DNA of 64,000 bases from positions 1,364,001 to 1,428,000 of the forward strand of contig NZ_CP119758.1 in the NCBI RefSeq assembly GCF_029323795.1, read 5' to 3'. Under the pieces are notes generated by a model that ran no database searches, was not told the DNA's origin, and worked only from the letters and a program-made list of their open reading frames with translations. The position numbers and the translations under genes were made by a program. Within the stretch, counting starts at the first letter, position 1; each line of letters starts with the position of its first letter. Positions 35,438-43,676 of this stretch are shown here, in pieces. The DNA is from Zobellia alginiliquefaciens (GTDB taxonomy: Bacteria; Bacteroidota; Bacteroidia; Flavobacteriales; Flavobacteriaceae).

Positions 35438-36934
35438 ATGACTAGCTATAAATTAAACAACAAAAACCTCAGCAAGTTTTCAGATGAGGCCCTTATTCCC
35501 CAGTATGATAGATCTGCCTTAAAAACAGGTATCGTCCATGTGGGCATAGGGGGGTTCCACCGATCTCATGAAGCCTATTATACCAATCAATTATTACATG
35601 ACCCAGCCAATTCGGATTGGGGCATTTGTGGCATTGCCCTATTGGATTTTGACACAAAAATTTACAATACCCTTAAAGAGCAAGACGGATTGTACACCCT
35701 TATTGTGAAGGAATTGGACGGCACCTTGACCAAAAAAATCATAGGCTCTATTGTAGAATACCTTTTTGCTCCGGAGAATCCAACACAGGTAATAGAGAAA
35801 ATGGCGAGTACCGATGTTAAGATCATAACCCTGACCATTACGGAAGGTGGCTATAACTACAACGAAGCCACGGGTTCTTTTGACTTTACAAATCCCCTAG
35901 TTCAACAGGACTTAGAGCACCCACAAGCTCCCAAAACAATTTTTGGTTATTTGACCCAAGCATTAAAACTCCGAAAAGAAAGAGGATTGCCCGGGTGCAC
36001 CATTCAGTCTTGCGATAACATTCAGGGAAATGGACATATGACGGAAAGGATGTTATTGAGTTTTGTACATATGGCCGAACCGGATCTCGTACCCTGGATA
36101 AAATCAAATGTATCCTTCCCTAATGCTATGGTAGATAGAATCACTCCCGCCACATCAGAAAAGGATATTACCCTATTAAAAGATACCAGCGGAATTGAAG
36201 ATGCATGGCCCGTAGTTTGTGAGCCTTTTAAACAATGGGTCATAGAAGATGATTTTATCTCAGGAAGACCTGCTTGGGAAAATGTAGGAGCTCAATTTGT
36301 AGAAGATGTAGTTCCTTATGAAAAAATGAAGCTTAGCCTATTAAATGCAGGACATTCCGTTTTGGGAATCCTTGGCGCTCTAATAGGCTATGAAACTATT
36401 GACGAATCTGTTCAGAACAAGGCTATACAAACCTTTTTACACTCCTACATGGATGAAGAGGTGAGCCCTACTTTAGGTGATTTAGAAGGTGTTGACTTGA
36501 AAAAGTATAAACAGTCACTGCTTCAAAGATTTGGAAATATTTACATCAAAGATCAAATAGACAGAATATGTTCTGAGAGTTCCGCTAAAATTCCCATTTT
36601 CATTTTACCCACGGTAAACGCACAATTAGAAAATGACGGCCCTATTGAACATGCGGCTTTTGTAATTGCAGCCTGGGCCATCTACAGTGCCGGTGTTGAC
36701 GAGCAGGGAAACCCCTTAAATATTAAAGATGCCCTAGAATCCCTATTAAAAGAAAAAGCTCTGGTTGCCAAAGACAGTCCCGCATCTTTTTTAGAAATAG
36801 AATCCGTTTTCGGGAAGCTGAATCAATCCAAAAGATTTGTTGATTCTTATTCAGCGGCATATCAAAACATTCTAAAATACGGTGTAGAAGAATGTGTAAC
36901 CCAAATGAACAATAAGGCTATAAATAATATTTAA
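35438..36934 (+). CDS. Mannitol 2-dehydrogenase (copy 1, operon)
   Basis: 498 residues, long-chain mannitol dehydrogenase family; oxidises D-mannitol to D-fructose with NAD. Motifs are HVGIGGFHRSHEAYY near the N-terminus, SCDNIQGNGHMT, PNAMVDRITP, VCEPFKQWVIEDDF and the catalytic set Lys298, Asn303, His306 in KLSLLNAGHSVLG. The fructokinase ATG follows the stop codon directly, which implies translational coupling. The order ABC transporter - dehydrogenase - fructokinase is that of the characterised Zobellia mannitol operon. A paralogue of similar length is at 37830 on the other strand. Confidence 0.93.
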   Translation: MTSYKLNNKNLSKFSDEALIPQYDRSALKTGIVHVGIGGFHRSHEAYYTNQLLHDPANSDWGICGIALLDFDTKIYNTLKEQDGLYTLIVKELDGTLTKKIIGSIVEYLFAPENPTQVIEKMASTDVKIITLTITEGGYNYNEATGSFDFTNPLVQQDLEHPQAPKTIFGYLTQALKLRKERGLPGCTIQSCDNIQGNGHMTERMLLSFVHMAEPDLVPWIKSNVSFPNAMVDRITPATSEKDITLLKDTSGIEDAWPVVCEPFKQWVIEDDFISGRPAWENVGAQFVEDVVPYEKMKLSLLNAGHSVLGILGALIGYETIDESVQNKAIQTFLHSYMDEEVSPTLGDLEGVDLKKYKQSLLQRFGNIYIKDQIDRICSESSAKIPIFILPTVNAQLENDGPIEHAAFVIAAWAIYSAGVDEQGNPLNIKDALESLLKEKALVAKDSPASFLEIESVFGKLNQSKRFVDSYSAAYQNILKYGVEECVTQMNNKAINNI

Positions 36935-37822
36935 ATGAAAAATATAGTTTGTTTTGGAGAAGTTCTATGGGACGTATTCCCTACCCATAAAAAAATTGGA
37001 GGAGCGCCTTTGAACGTTGCAGCACGTTTACAATCATTAGAAAACAGGGTAAGTCTGATCAGCAAGGTAGGAAATGATGGGGCCGGTAGGGAAATAATTG
37101 AATTCCTTAACAAACAGGGTATCAACACCCAAAGCGTAAAAGTGGATTCTACTCTAAAAACCGGAGATGTAAAAGTTACTTTGAACGACAAAGGTTCCGC
37201 CTCATATATTATAGAGTCTCCTAGAGCTTGGGACCATATTGAACTTACCCCAGATGCTGTAGACATCACTCAAACTTCGGATGTCTTTATATATGGAAGT
37301 TTGGCCGCAAGAAACCACACCTCTAAGAATACACTACATGAGCTTTTAAAACTGGCCAAGTATAAAATTTTTGATGTTAATCTTAGAGCTCCGCATTACA
37401 CTATACATGTTTTGTCCGAACTCATGGATGCTGCCGACTTTATAAAGTTTAATGACGATGAAATTTTAGAAATAGCAAAAGCCCTAGATTTTGAATCCGA
37501 GTCTCTGGAAGAAAATATCAAATTTATAGCGAAGTATACCAATACAACATCTATTTGTGTTACAAGGGGCGGTAATGGCGCCATACTCTATTGTAATCAT
37601 TTATTTTATTACAACAACGGCTATCCAATAACAGTTGTGGACACTGTTGGTGCAGGAGATTCTTTTTTGGCATCTCTGATCAACAAAATCCTTAAGGGTG
37701 CTTCCCCTCAAAATGCCCTTGATTTTTCTTGCGCCATGGGTGCAATTGTAGCCAGTAACCAAGGGGCAAACCCAAAAATAGAGAAAGCTACTATTGATAA
37801 AATGATGTATGTACAACCATAG
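36935..37822 (+). CDS. Fructokinase (PfkB family)
   Basis: 295 residues. The PfkB carbohydrate-kinase signatures are GEVLWDVFP...GGAPLNVAARL near the N-terminus and TVGAGDSFLASL (around 236-247, catalytic Asp in GAGDS). It would phosphorylate the fructose made by the preceding dehydrogenase to fructose 6-phosphate. The ATG abuts the upstream stop. It ends 7 bases from the convergent second dehydrogenase. Confidence 0.93.
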   Translation: MKNIVCFGEVLWDVFPTHKKIGGAPLNVAARLQSLENRVSLISKVGNDGAGREIIEFLNKQGINTQSVKVDSTLKTGDVKVTLNDKGSASYIIESPRAWDHIELTPDAVDITQTSDVFIYGSLAARNHTSKNTLHELLKLAKYKIFDVNLRAPHYTIHVLSELMDAADFIKFNDDEILEIAKALDFESESLEENIKFIAKYTNTTSICVTRGGNGAILYCNHLFYYNNGYPITVVDTVGAGDSFLASLINKILKGASPQNALDFSCAMGAIVASNQGANPKIEKATIDKMMYVQP

Positions 37823-37829
37823 AGATATG

Positions 37830-39320
37830 CTATAACAGACCAGAATTAAAATCTTTTATACACTCTTTAATCGTGCGCGTTCTAATATAATTTAGATAGC
37901 GCACGTACTTTTCCACAAAAATTGGACTGCTTTTTAAATCGCCAAAAACAGATTCAATTTCTAAAAACCTAATCGGATTCTGCTGAGACTGAGTGGCCCT
38001 TCTAATCAGAACATTACTTATAGAGTCTGAAATTTTATATGTTTTACCTTGATCATCCAAACCATCATAATATGTACACCATGCGGCAATAACAAAAGCA
38101 GCCCTGTCTATAACCTTGTCTTTTGACAACTGTGTCCGCACCGTCGGCAAAATAAAAATTGGGACTTTTGCAGAGCTTTCATCGCAAATCCTGGAAAGGC
38201 TATCATAGATATAAGGGTTCTTAAATCTAGCAATCAAAGTAGACTTATAATTTTCTACCAAATGAACCTCGGCCTTATCCAGAACAGGAATGACCTCTGC
38301 ATCCATAAAAGTTCTCAGGAAATACATAAAGTCTTCATCGTTTGCAGCCTCACCTACGGTTTTATATCCGTGAAGCGTACCCAAGATACCCAATAGGGTA
38401 TGTCCCGCATTGAGCAACTGAAGTTTCATTTTATCATAAAACTCAATATGCTCCACAAACTGTACACCTACCTTTTCCCACTGTGGCCTTCCGTGAAAAA
38501 AATTATCCTCGATCACCCAGTTCGCAAAAGGCTCGCATACCACTGGCCATTGGTCCTCAATTAAAAAGTCGTTTTTTAAAGTTTCAATGTCTTCCGGGCG
38601 GGTTAGCGGTGTAATCCGATCCACCATTGAATTTGGAAACGTAGTGTTCTCCTTTAGCCACGGCAGCAATTCGGGCTCCATCTTATTTACGTAGTTGAAA
38701 AAAGAAGCTTTCATCGTATCTCCGTTGCCTTTTATATTGTCACATGATAGAATGGTACAACCTGCTAGACCTCGGAACTTCCTCAACTTAAAGGCTTGCA
38801 TCAAATATCCAAAAACGGTTTTTGGATAAAAGGGGTTTCTCATATCTTCGGCAACAACCGGATTCTCCTGATCAAACTCTCCTGTTATCTCGTTTAAGTG
38901 ATATCCGTCTTCGGCAATGGTCAACGAAATTATCTCGATATCCGGATGAGCAAGTCTTTCAATGACCGCCATGGGATTTTCAGGACCAAAAAAGTACTCT
39001 ACAATAGAGCCTATAACTTTTATTTGATGGGAACCATTGGCATCTTTCACCATCAAGCAATACAGCCCATCTTGATCTTTTAGAACATTATAAATTTTTC
39101 GGTCTGCATCCAAAAGGTCTATTCCGCATATACCAAAATTAAATTCATCATGATTTTCTATCAGCTCGTGCATATAATATGCCTGATGCGCTCTATGAAA
39201 ATTGCTTATCCCAATATGTGCAATACTTGTTTTAATTTTATCTCGATCAAATGCAGGAATCAACGCCCTATTCTGTAGCGCGCCTACATTCTCAATATTT
39301 AAGTATAATGGGTTTTGCAT
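37830..39320 (-). CDS. Mannitol dehydrogenase family protein (copy 2, divergent from regulator B)
   Basis: 496 residues, paralogue of the operon enzyme over its full length. It keeps HIGISNFHRAHQAYY, SCDNIKGNGDTM, PNSMVDRITP and catalytic Lys299, Asn304, His307 in KLQLLNAGHTLLG, so it should be active. Differences near the entrance (SNFHRAHQ versus GGFHRSHE, KFRGLAG versus RERGLPG) could change polyol choice, for example arabitol or sorbitol; that is a guess. It is convergent with the fructokinase and divergent from the second Nudix regulator at 39479. Confidence 0.9.
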   Translation of the reverse strand: MQNPLYLNIENVGALQNRALIPAFDRDKIKTSIAHIGISNFHRAHQAYYMHELIENHDEFNFGICGIDLLDADRKIYNVLKDQDGLYCLMVKDANGSHQIKVIGSIVEYFFGPENPMAVIERLAHPDIEIISLTIAEDGYHLNEITGEFDQENPVVAEDMRNPFYPKTVFGYLMQAFKLRKFRGLAGCTILSCDNIKGNGDTMKASFFNYVNKMEPELLPWLKENTTFPNSMVDRITPLTRPEDIETLKNDFLIEDQWPVVCEPFANWVIEDNFFHGRPQWEKVGVQFVEHIEFYDKMKLQLLNAGHTLLGILGTLHGYKTVGEAANDEDFMYFLRTFMDAEVIPVLDKAEVHLVENYKSTLIARFKNPYIYDSLSRICDESSAKVPIFILPTVRTQLSKDKVIDRAAFVIAAWCTYYDGLDDQGKTYKISDSISNVLIRRATQSQQNPIRFLEIESVFGDLKSSPIFVEKYVRYLNYIRTRTIKECIKDFNSGLL

Positions 39321-39367
39321 ATTTTTTTTACAATATAGAATCAGTATCCAAAATCTTTCAATTTACA

Positions 39368-39397
39368 TAAAAAATAAAATTATATCTATATTTTTTA
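39368..39397. promoter_or_regulatory. AT-only inverted repeat in the second divergent promoter region
   Basis: TAAAAAATA (39368-39376) and TATTTTTTA (39389-39397) are exact reverse complements 12 nt apart, between copy 2 of the dehydrogenase and regulator B. The position suits an operator, but AT-only repeats are easily found by chance in such DNA. Confidence 0.3.
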
Positions 39398-39478
39398 AGT
39401 GTTCATTGTATATTGACGAAATAGAACTTCATGCTCCGGCAAACGAGTTTAAACCAAAGATAAGAGAGCTGTATTTAA

Positions 39479-40204
39479 ATGGATTTTAGAAAACTGGATA
39501 ACGTATCTGTCAATTGTGTCATTTTTGGCTTAGGCCCAGAAGGTTTGTATGTTCTTTTGCAAAAACGTACGCTAAATATGTTCCGAAAAGAGTACCCGGT
39601 AATTGATGACTGGGTTATAACAGGAGAACGTGCTTTCACAAACAAAACTTTAGAGGAATCTGCCAACAGTATCTTTAAAAGCATAACCAACCTTAACGAA
39701 TTCAACAGGGTTCAGTTTCACACCTACGGCAATACCTCTAGAATCAAAACCGACAAAGATTTATTATGGACCAAAAGCAAAGGACTAAAGGCACAATCCA
39801 TGACCATTGCGTATTATTTTGTACAGCCTAAAAAGAACATTCAATTAACCGATGATGACTTTAAGTGGTTTCCCGTAAAAGCTTTGCCGGAATTGGGTTT
39901 TGACCACAAAAAAATAATTGATGACGCTCAGGAAGATTTGAAGCAAAAAATCATGGTTGAGCCTATAATATTTGATTTGATATCGCATAAGTTTACGTTA
40001 AATGAACTTCAAATTGCTTTTGAGTCTGTCCTGAACATTGAAATTGACAACCGAAATTTCCGAAAAAAAGTACTGAAGAAAATTTATATTGTTCCTTTGA
40101 ACGAAACCAGAAAGGGCAATGCAAAAAAACCTTCTAAGCTCTATGTTTTTAGCCGAGATGTGTATAATAAAGTAACGGAGAAAGACCTCATCATAAATAT
40201 TTAA
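39479..40204 (+). CDS. Nudix-fold winged-helix transcription regulator (NrtR/AraR type), copy B
   Basis: 241 residues, plain paralogue of the regulator at 29881 (shared VSVxCVxFG, LPxLGFDHKKIIxxAxEDLK, IEIDNRNFRxK, KxPxxLYxFSxDVYxK). The Nudix box is even more decayed (GERAFTNKTLEESANSIFKSITNL), so it is a sensor rather than an enzyme. It starts 158 bases from, and divergent to, the second mannitol-dehydrogenase gene, mirroring copy A with the ABC operon. Effector unknown. Confidence 0.85.
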   Translation: MDFRKLDNVSVNCVIFGLGPEGLYVLLQKRTLNMFRKEYPVIDDWVITGERAFTNKTLEESANSIFKSITNLNEFNRVQFHTYGNTSRIKTDKDLLWTKSKGLKAQSMTIAYYFVQPKKNIQLTDDDFKWFPVKALPELGFDHKKIIDDAQEDLKQKIMVEPIIFDLISHKFTLNELQIAFESVLNIEIDNRNFRKKVLKKIYIVPLNETRKGNAKKPSKLYVFSRDVYNKVTEKDLIINI

Positions 40205-40423
40205 GAGTCTAAAAGTCAATAAAAAATTCGTTCCGAACGAAATACAAACCATGCCTAACAAGACAGAATAAGGCTTTACACTATGAGGTAAACCAGAAAA
40301 TATCTTTCAATTAATGCCTTCACAGCACCATTTATACATATTTTCCTACGTTTTGTAATTTCGTCCAACGATCAAAACAAAGATTTCGTATATTCGTGGT
40401 ATACTATTTGCTCACATAATTAT

Positions 40424-40732
40424 ATGAAGCACTTTTACCTCTTAATTACTTTCTTGTGTATTTCCTTTTGCTATGGGCAAGAATCCCAGGGCAATGGGGA
40501 TATTAAAGGTTTTAAACTTTACCCGAATCCGGTTACGAACGGTAAGGTTTATATTAGCACTTCTGAAACTTCACCTAAACAAGTCTTGATTTATGATGTT
40601 TTGGGAACACAAGTTTTAGAGACCAAAATTAATGGTGAGGAACTGTATCTTTCAAATATTGATGCGGGAGTTTATGTATTGCGTGTTTACCAAAACAACA
40701 AAGTAGCTACCAGAAAGCTGATTATAAAATAG
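40424..40732 (+). CDS. Mini-protein consisting mainly of a T9SS type A sorting domain, copy 1
   Basis: 102 residues. A signal peptide (MKHFYLLITFLCISFCYGQ) is followed by only about ten residues and then a complete type A C-terminal sorting domain: GFKLYPNPV, KQVLIYDVLG, LYLSNIDAGVYVLRVYQNNKVATRKLIIK. Such domains normally direct a large cargo through the type IX secretion system; here there is no cargo. The signal peptide and complete domain argue against a fragment. A tandem paralogue starts 216 bases later. Confidence 0.85.
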   Translation: MKHFYLLITFLCISFCYGQESQGNGDIKGFKLYPNPVTNGKVYISTSETSPKQVLIYDVLGTQVLETKINGEELYLSNIDAGVYVLRVYQNNKVATRKLIIK

Positions 40733-40948
40733 TTCTTAGAACACCATCCAAACCCGCCTTATTTTCAATTGTTTACAATATTAAACGGTATAGCCCATTG
40801 ACAAATACCTGTCGATGAATGGTAACAAAACTGCGATGAATGGAAGGCGATATTTCCTACACCTACATCTAAGTCACTTTCACAACATTTTACAACACCT
40901 ACCCTACCCTTTACCTACCTTTAAACTGTTGACCCCAAATCAATACTT

Positions 40949-41272
40949 ATGCGTACTACCTACTTTATGCTTTTACTAATATTCACCATTAGTATGTCCG
41001 CCCAAAATTCCTTTGATTTCCAAAATCAGAGCAAAGAAGAAATTCCTGGTTTTAAACTTTATCCCAACCCCGCTTTTAATGATGTGGTGAATGTCATTAC
41101 CAGAGACAACCAAGTAAAACAAATTAAGGTTTATGATGTTTTTGGTAAGATTGTCCTAACCGATCAAATCTCCAAAAGCAATCTAAATATTTCTAGACTG
41201 GTACCCGGAGTATATGTACTTCAAGTAACCGAAAACAAAAAAACGAGCAACCGAAAATTGGTCGTAAAATAA
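40949..41272 (+). CDS. Mini-protein consisting mainly of a T9SS type A sorting domain, copy 2
   Basis: 107 residues, same plan as the gene before it: signal peptide (MRTTYFMLLLIFTISMSAQ), a short polar linker, then GFKLYPNPA, KQIKVYDVFGKIV, LVPGVYVLQVTENKKTSNRKLVVK. The two share the LYPNP and GVYVL-VTE/VYQ-RKL-VK pattern but the sequences have diverged, so the duplication is not recent. Function unknown; a surface or secreted peptide is expected. Confidence 0.85.
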   Translation: MRTTYFMLLLIFTISMSAQNSFDFQNQSKEEIPGFKLYPNPAFNDVVNVITRDNQVKQIKVYDVFGKIVLTDQISKSNLNISRLVPGVYVLQVTENKKTSNRKLVVK

Positions 41273-41276
41273 GCAC

Positions 41277-41300
41277 AAAAAAAGCCCCCTCTCGGGAGCT
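41277..41300 (-). terminator. Terminator of the FKBP gene
   Basis: On the minus strand AGCTCCC-GAGA-GGGGGCT (one T-G wobble) runs into a run of seven or eight T. Confidence 0.65.
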
Positions 41301-41387
41301 ATTTCAATCTAATTAAAAACAAGTACTCTATTTACGTTAAGGTATTTCCGTTAATAATTCAAAAACAACTTTACCGCAACTCTAATT

Positions 41388-41819
41388 TTATAATATCTCT
41401 ACCACTTCAAGGTCAAAAACAAGGTCTTTACCTGCTAAAGGGTGATTACCATCTACAACAATACTTTCTTCCTTTACATCTGTGACCAAAAGATTAATTT
41501 CTTGACCACTTTGAGTCTGAGAAACAAGCCCCATACCTACTTTTGGCTCTATATCCTGTGGCAATTGACTTTTAGGTACTTCTTGTATCAATTCCTCTTT
41601 AGGCATTCCGTAAGCTTCCTCTTTTGGGATGTTAACGGTTTTTTTCTCATTGACCTTCATATCAATAAGACCTTTTTCAAAACCAGGTATCAATTCACCT
41701 TGACCCATAGTAAATTCAATAGGCTCTCCTCTTTCAACAGAGCTATCAAAAACTTCACCTGAAGCCAACTTTCCTGTGTAATGTACTTTTACTTTATCGT
41801 TTTGTTTAACTTGACTCAT
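41388..41819 (-). CDS. FKBP-type peptidyl-prolyl isomerase, SlyD-like
   Basis: 143 residues. The FKBP half is VKVHYTGKLASGEVFDSS...GELIPGFEKGLIDM, then an inserted-flap chaperone domain (EEAYGMPKEELIQEVPKSQLP...) as in SlyD, and the closing NHPLAGKDLVFDLEVVEI. The His-rich metal-binding tail of E. coli SlyD is absent. Cytoplasmic, assists proline-limited folding. Confidence 0.92.
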   Translation of the reverse strand: MSQVKQNDKVKVHYTGKLASGEVFDSSVERGEPIEFTMGQGELIPGFEKGLIDMKVNEKKTVNIPKEEAYGMPKEELIQEVPKSQLPQDIEPKVGMGLVSQTQSGQEINLLVTDVKEESIVVDGNHPLAGKDLVFDLEVVEIL

Positions 41820-42084
41820 AATATCATTTTAAAAAACAGCAAAATGCTATTTTATAGCTATTTCGGTAAAGGTACAGGTATAAAAACGGTTACAAAATCT
41901 TTAACCCAAGGCCTCGGGGTATTTAGAAAACATTAACACTTTACACGTTAAACGTTAATAATTTTAACACTTGCCACCTAGTTCAATACCAACTTCCGTA
42001 ACTATACCAAAATTATACACTTTTACCCATCTTGTTTATTTTTTACAGAAAGTATATGACTATTTTTGCTTCAGTAAAGTAATT

Positions 42085-43062
42085 ATGGACGGTACCGAAA
42101 TTTTTAAAATTGATTCTCAAATTGAATTTGATGCACAGGCTCTAAAAGTTTTTAAGCATCAGTTCCAAACCAATGCCGTGTACCGTGAATTTTGTTCTTA
42201 TTTAAAGAAATCCGACGAAAATGTAACCCAAGTTTCAGAAATACCTTTCCTGCCTATCTCTTTTTTTAAGTCGAAAGAAATTATTTCTGGCGAAAAGCAT
42301 CCTAAAACTATTTTTACAAGTAGTGGAACCACCGGAAACGAAACCAGTAAACACTTTGTTAACCGCATTTCCCTTTACGAGCAAAGTTTCCGCAAAGCTT
42401 TTGAACAATTCTACGGTAAAGTTGAAGATTATTGCGTTCTAGCTTTACTACCTTCTTATCTTGAACGGGAAGGATCATCACTCATTTACATGGTGGATGA
42501 TATGATAAAAAAAAGCAAACATGTAGATAGCGGATTTTACCTCAACAACCTTGATAGTTTGAGGGATAAATTGATTCAGCTGGATAAAACCGGTCAAAAA
42601 ATACTACTCATAGGTGTTTCCTTTGCTCTTCTAGATATGGCGGAAAAGCATTCGCTCCAATTGAAAAATACGGTCATTATGGAGACTGGAGGCATGAAAG
42701 GACGAAGAAAGGAATTAATTCGCGAAGAACTACACGATATTCTAAAATCCGGATTTGGAGTACCGGTCATACACTCCGAATATGGTATGACAGAACTGCT
42801 ATCCCAAGGGTATTCCAAAGGCAACGGCATTTTTGAAACCCCACCATGGATGAAAATATTAATCCGTGATACCGAAGACCCGCTAACTTACCAAAACCAC
42901 GGAAAAACCGGAGGTATGAATGTCATTGATTTGGCCAATATTGATTCCTGCGCATTTATAGCTACCCAAGATTTAGGCAAGACCTATGAAAATGGCACAT
43001 TTGAAGTACTGGGCCGTTTTGACCATTCAGATGTTAGGGGTTGTAATCTAATGGTTCTTTAA
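42085..43062 (+). CDS. LuxE-like acyl-protein synthetase / adenylate-forming ligase
   Basis: 325 residues from the ATG at 42085. A start at 41971 would prepend 38 residues containing none of the family and would overlap a TATTTTTG promoter element at 42061. It has the ANL-type phosphate loop TSSGTTGNETSKH, then ALLPSYLEREGSSLIYM, METGGMKGRRKEL, SEYGMTELLSQGY and a final GRFDHSDVRGCNL. This family (LuxE / phenylacetate-CoA-ligase-like, often annotated acyl transferase in Bacteroidota) activates a carboxylic acid as the adenylate. No luxC or luxD is nearby. It overlaps the convergent lipoprotein gene by four bases. Confidence 0.78.
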   Translation: MDGTEIFKIDSQIEFDAQALKVFKHQFQTNAVYREFCSYLKKSDENVTQVSEIPFLPISFFKSKEIISGEKHPKTIFTSSGTTGNETSKHFVNRISLYEQSFRKAFEQFYGKVEDYCVLALLPSYLEREGSSLIYMVDDMIKKSKHVDSGFYLNNLDSLRDKLIQLDKTGQKILLIGVSFALLDMAEKHSLQLKNTVIMETGGMKGRRKELIREELHDILKSGFGVPVIHSEYGMTELLSQGYSKGNGIFETPPWMKILIRDTEDPLTYQNHGKTGGMNVIDLANIDSCAFIATQDLGKTYENGTFEVLGRFDHSDVRGCNLMVL

Positions 43063-43589
43063 AGACCTAAAATCTTTGCATCTACAAAGAAGGTTGTGTT
43101 TACGTCTATCTCATGATCAGTACTGATCAGCTCGTCCGTAACGGTTTCCAATCTAAGATTGAATTTATCTTTTTTAATGTAGTCCTTAAGATCAACATCC
43201 AAAACATCTACATCCAAAACATCACCCACAGTTTCTTCTACCTCATCCTTGGAAGCTATCATAATTTCCTCAAGACCTTCCGCAGAAATATAAACTTTTA
43301 AAGATTCAAGAAAACTAAAATCGCTATCGTCCGGTGTTGTAATCCTTAATTCCAATTCCGTGAGCTTAATTTCCTCGATCAAATCTTTACGTGTATCATT
43401 CACCTCAAATTCCGATTCCGAATTGGTTTCTACATCCGGTGTAAACATATCAAAAGGAAGGTCTATTCCGGTTGAGGATGGAATGGTCACCTGGGTTGTA
43501 TAATCTATATTAAACTTAGTGAGTTCATCTAATTTATCACAAGAAGCAAACACTGAAATAACGGTTATAAGAAGTAAAAACTTACGCAT
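43059..43589 (-). CDS. Hypothetical lipoprotein
   Basis: 176 residues. The signal ends VFASC, a lipobox with Cys17. The mature part is acidic and beta-rich with a small internal duplication (DVLDVDVLDVDLKD). No family recognised. It lies downstream of tyrS on the same strand, after an unusual 14-bp inverted repeat, and its end overlaps the convergent ligase gene by four bases. Confidence 0.78.
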   Translation of the reverse strand: MRKFLLLITVISVFASCDKLDELTKFNIDYTTQVTIPSSTGIDLPFDMFTPDVETNSESEFEVNDTRKDLIEEIKLTELELRITTPDDSDFSFLESLKVYISAEGLEEIMIASKDEVEETVGDVLDVDVLDVDLKDYIKKDKFNLRLETVTDELISTDHEIDVNTTFFVDAKILGL

Positions 43590-43594
43590 ACTAG

Positions 43595-43643
43595 AATGGG
43601 GTTTAAAAGTATTATGGCTACATAACGCTTTTTAAACCCCATT
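43595..43643. repeat. 14-bp perfect inverted repeat between tyrS and lipoprotein gene
   Basis: AATGGGGTTTAAAA (43595-43608) and TTTTAAACCCCATT (43630-43643) are exact reverse complements with a 21-nt loop. There is no flanking T-run, so it is not a standard terminator. It could be an mRNA-stabilising hairpin or operator, 5 bases upstream of the lipoprotein start. Confidence 0.55.
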
Positions 43644-43676
43644 TAGTCTATGATTTCTAGAAAATAAAACGATTGA

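Noticed and set aside
40227-40241. TTCGTT-CCG-AACGAA hairpin after regulator B as terminator
   Set aside because: Only a 6-bp stem with no T-run following on either strand; kept out of the feature list.
41971-42084. Longer N-terminus for the LuxE-like ligase
   Set aside because: The extra 38 residues match nothing in the family and contain a TATTTTTG promoter element just upstream of the ATG at 42085.
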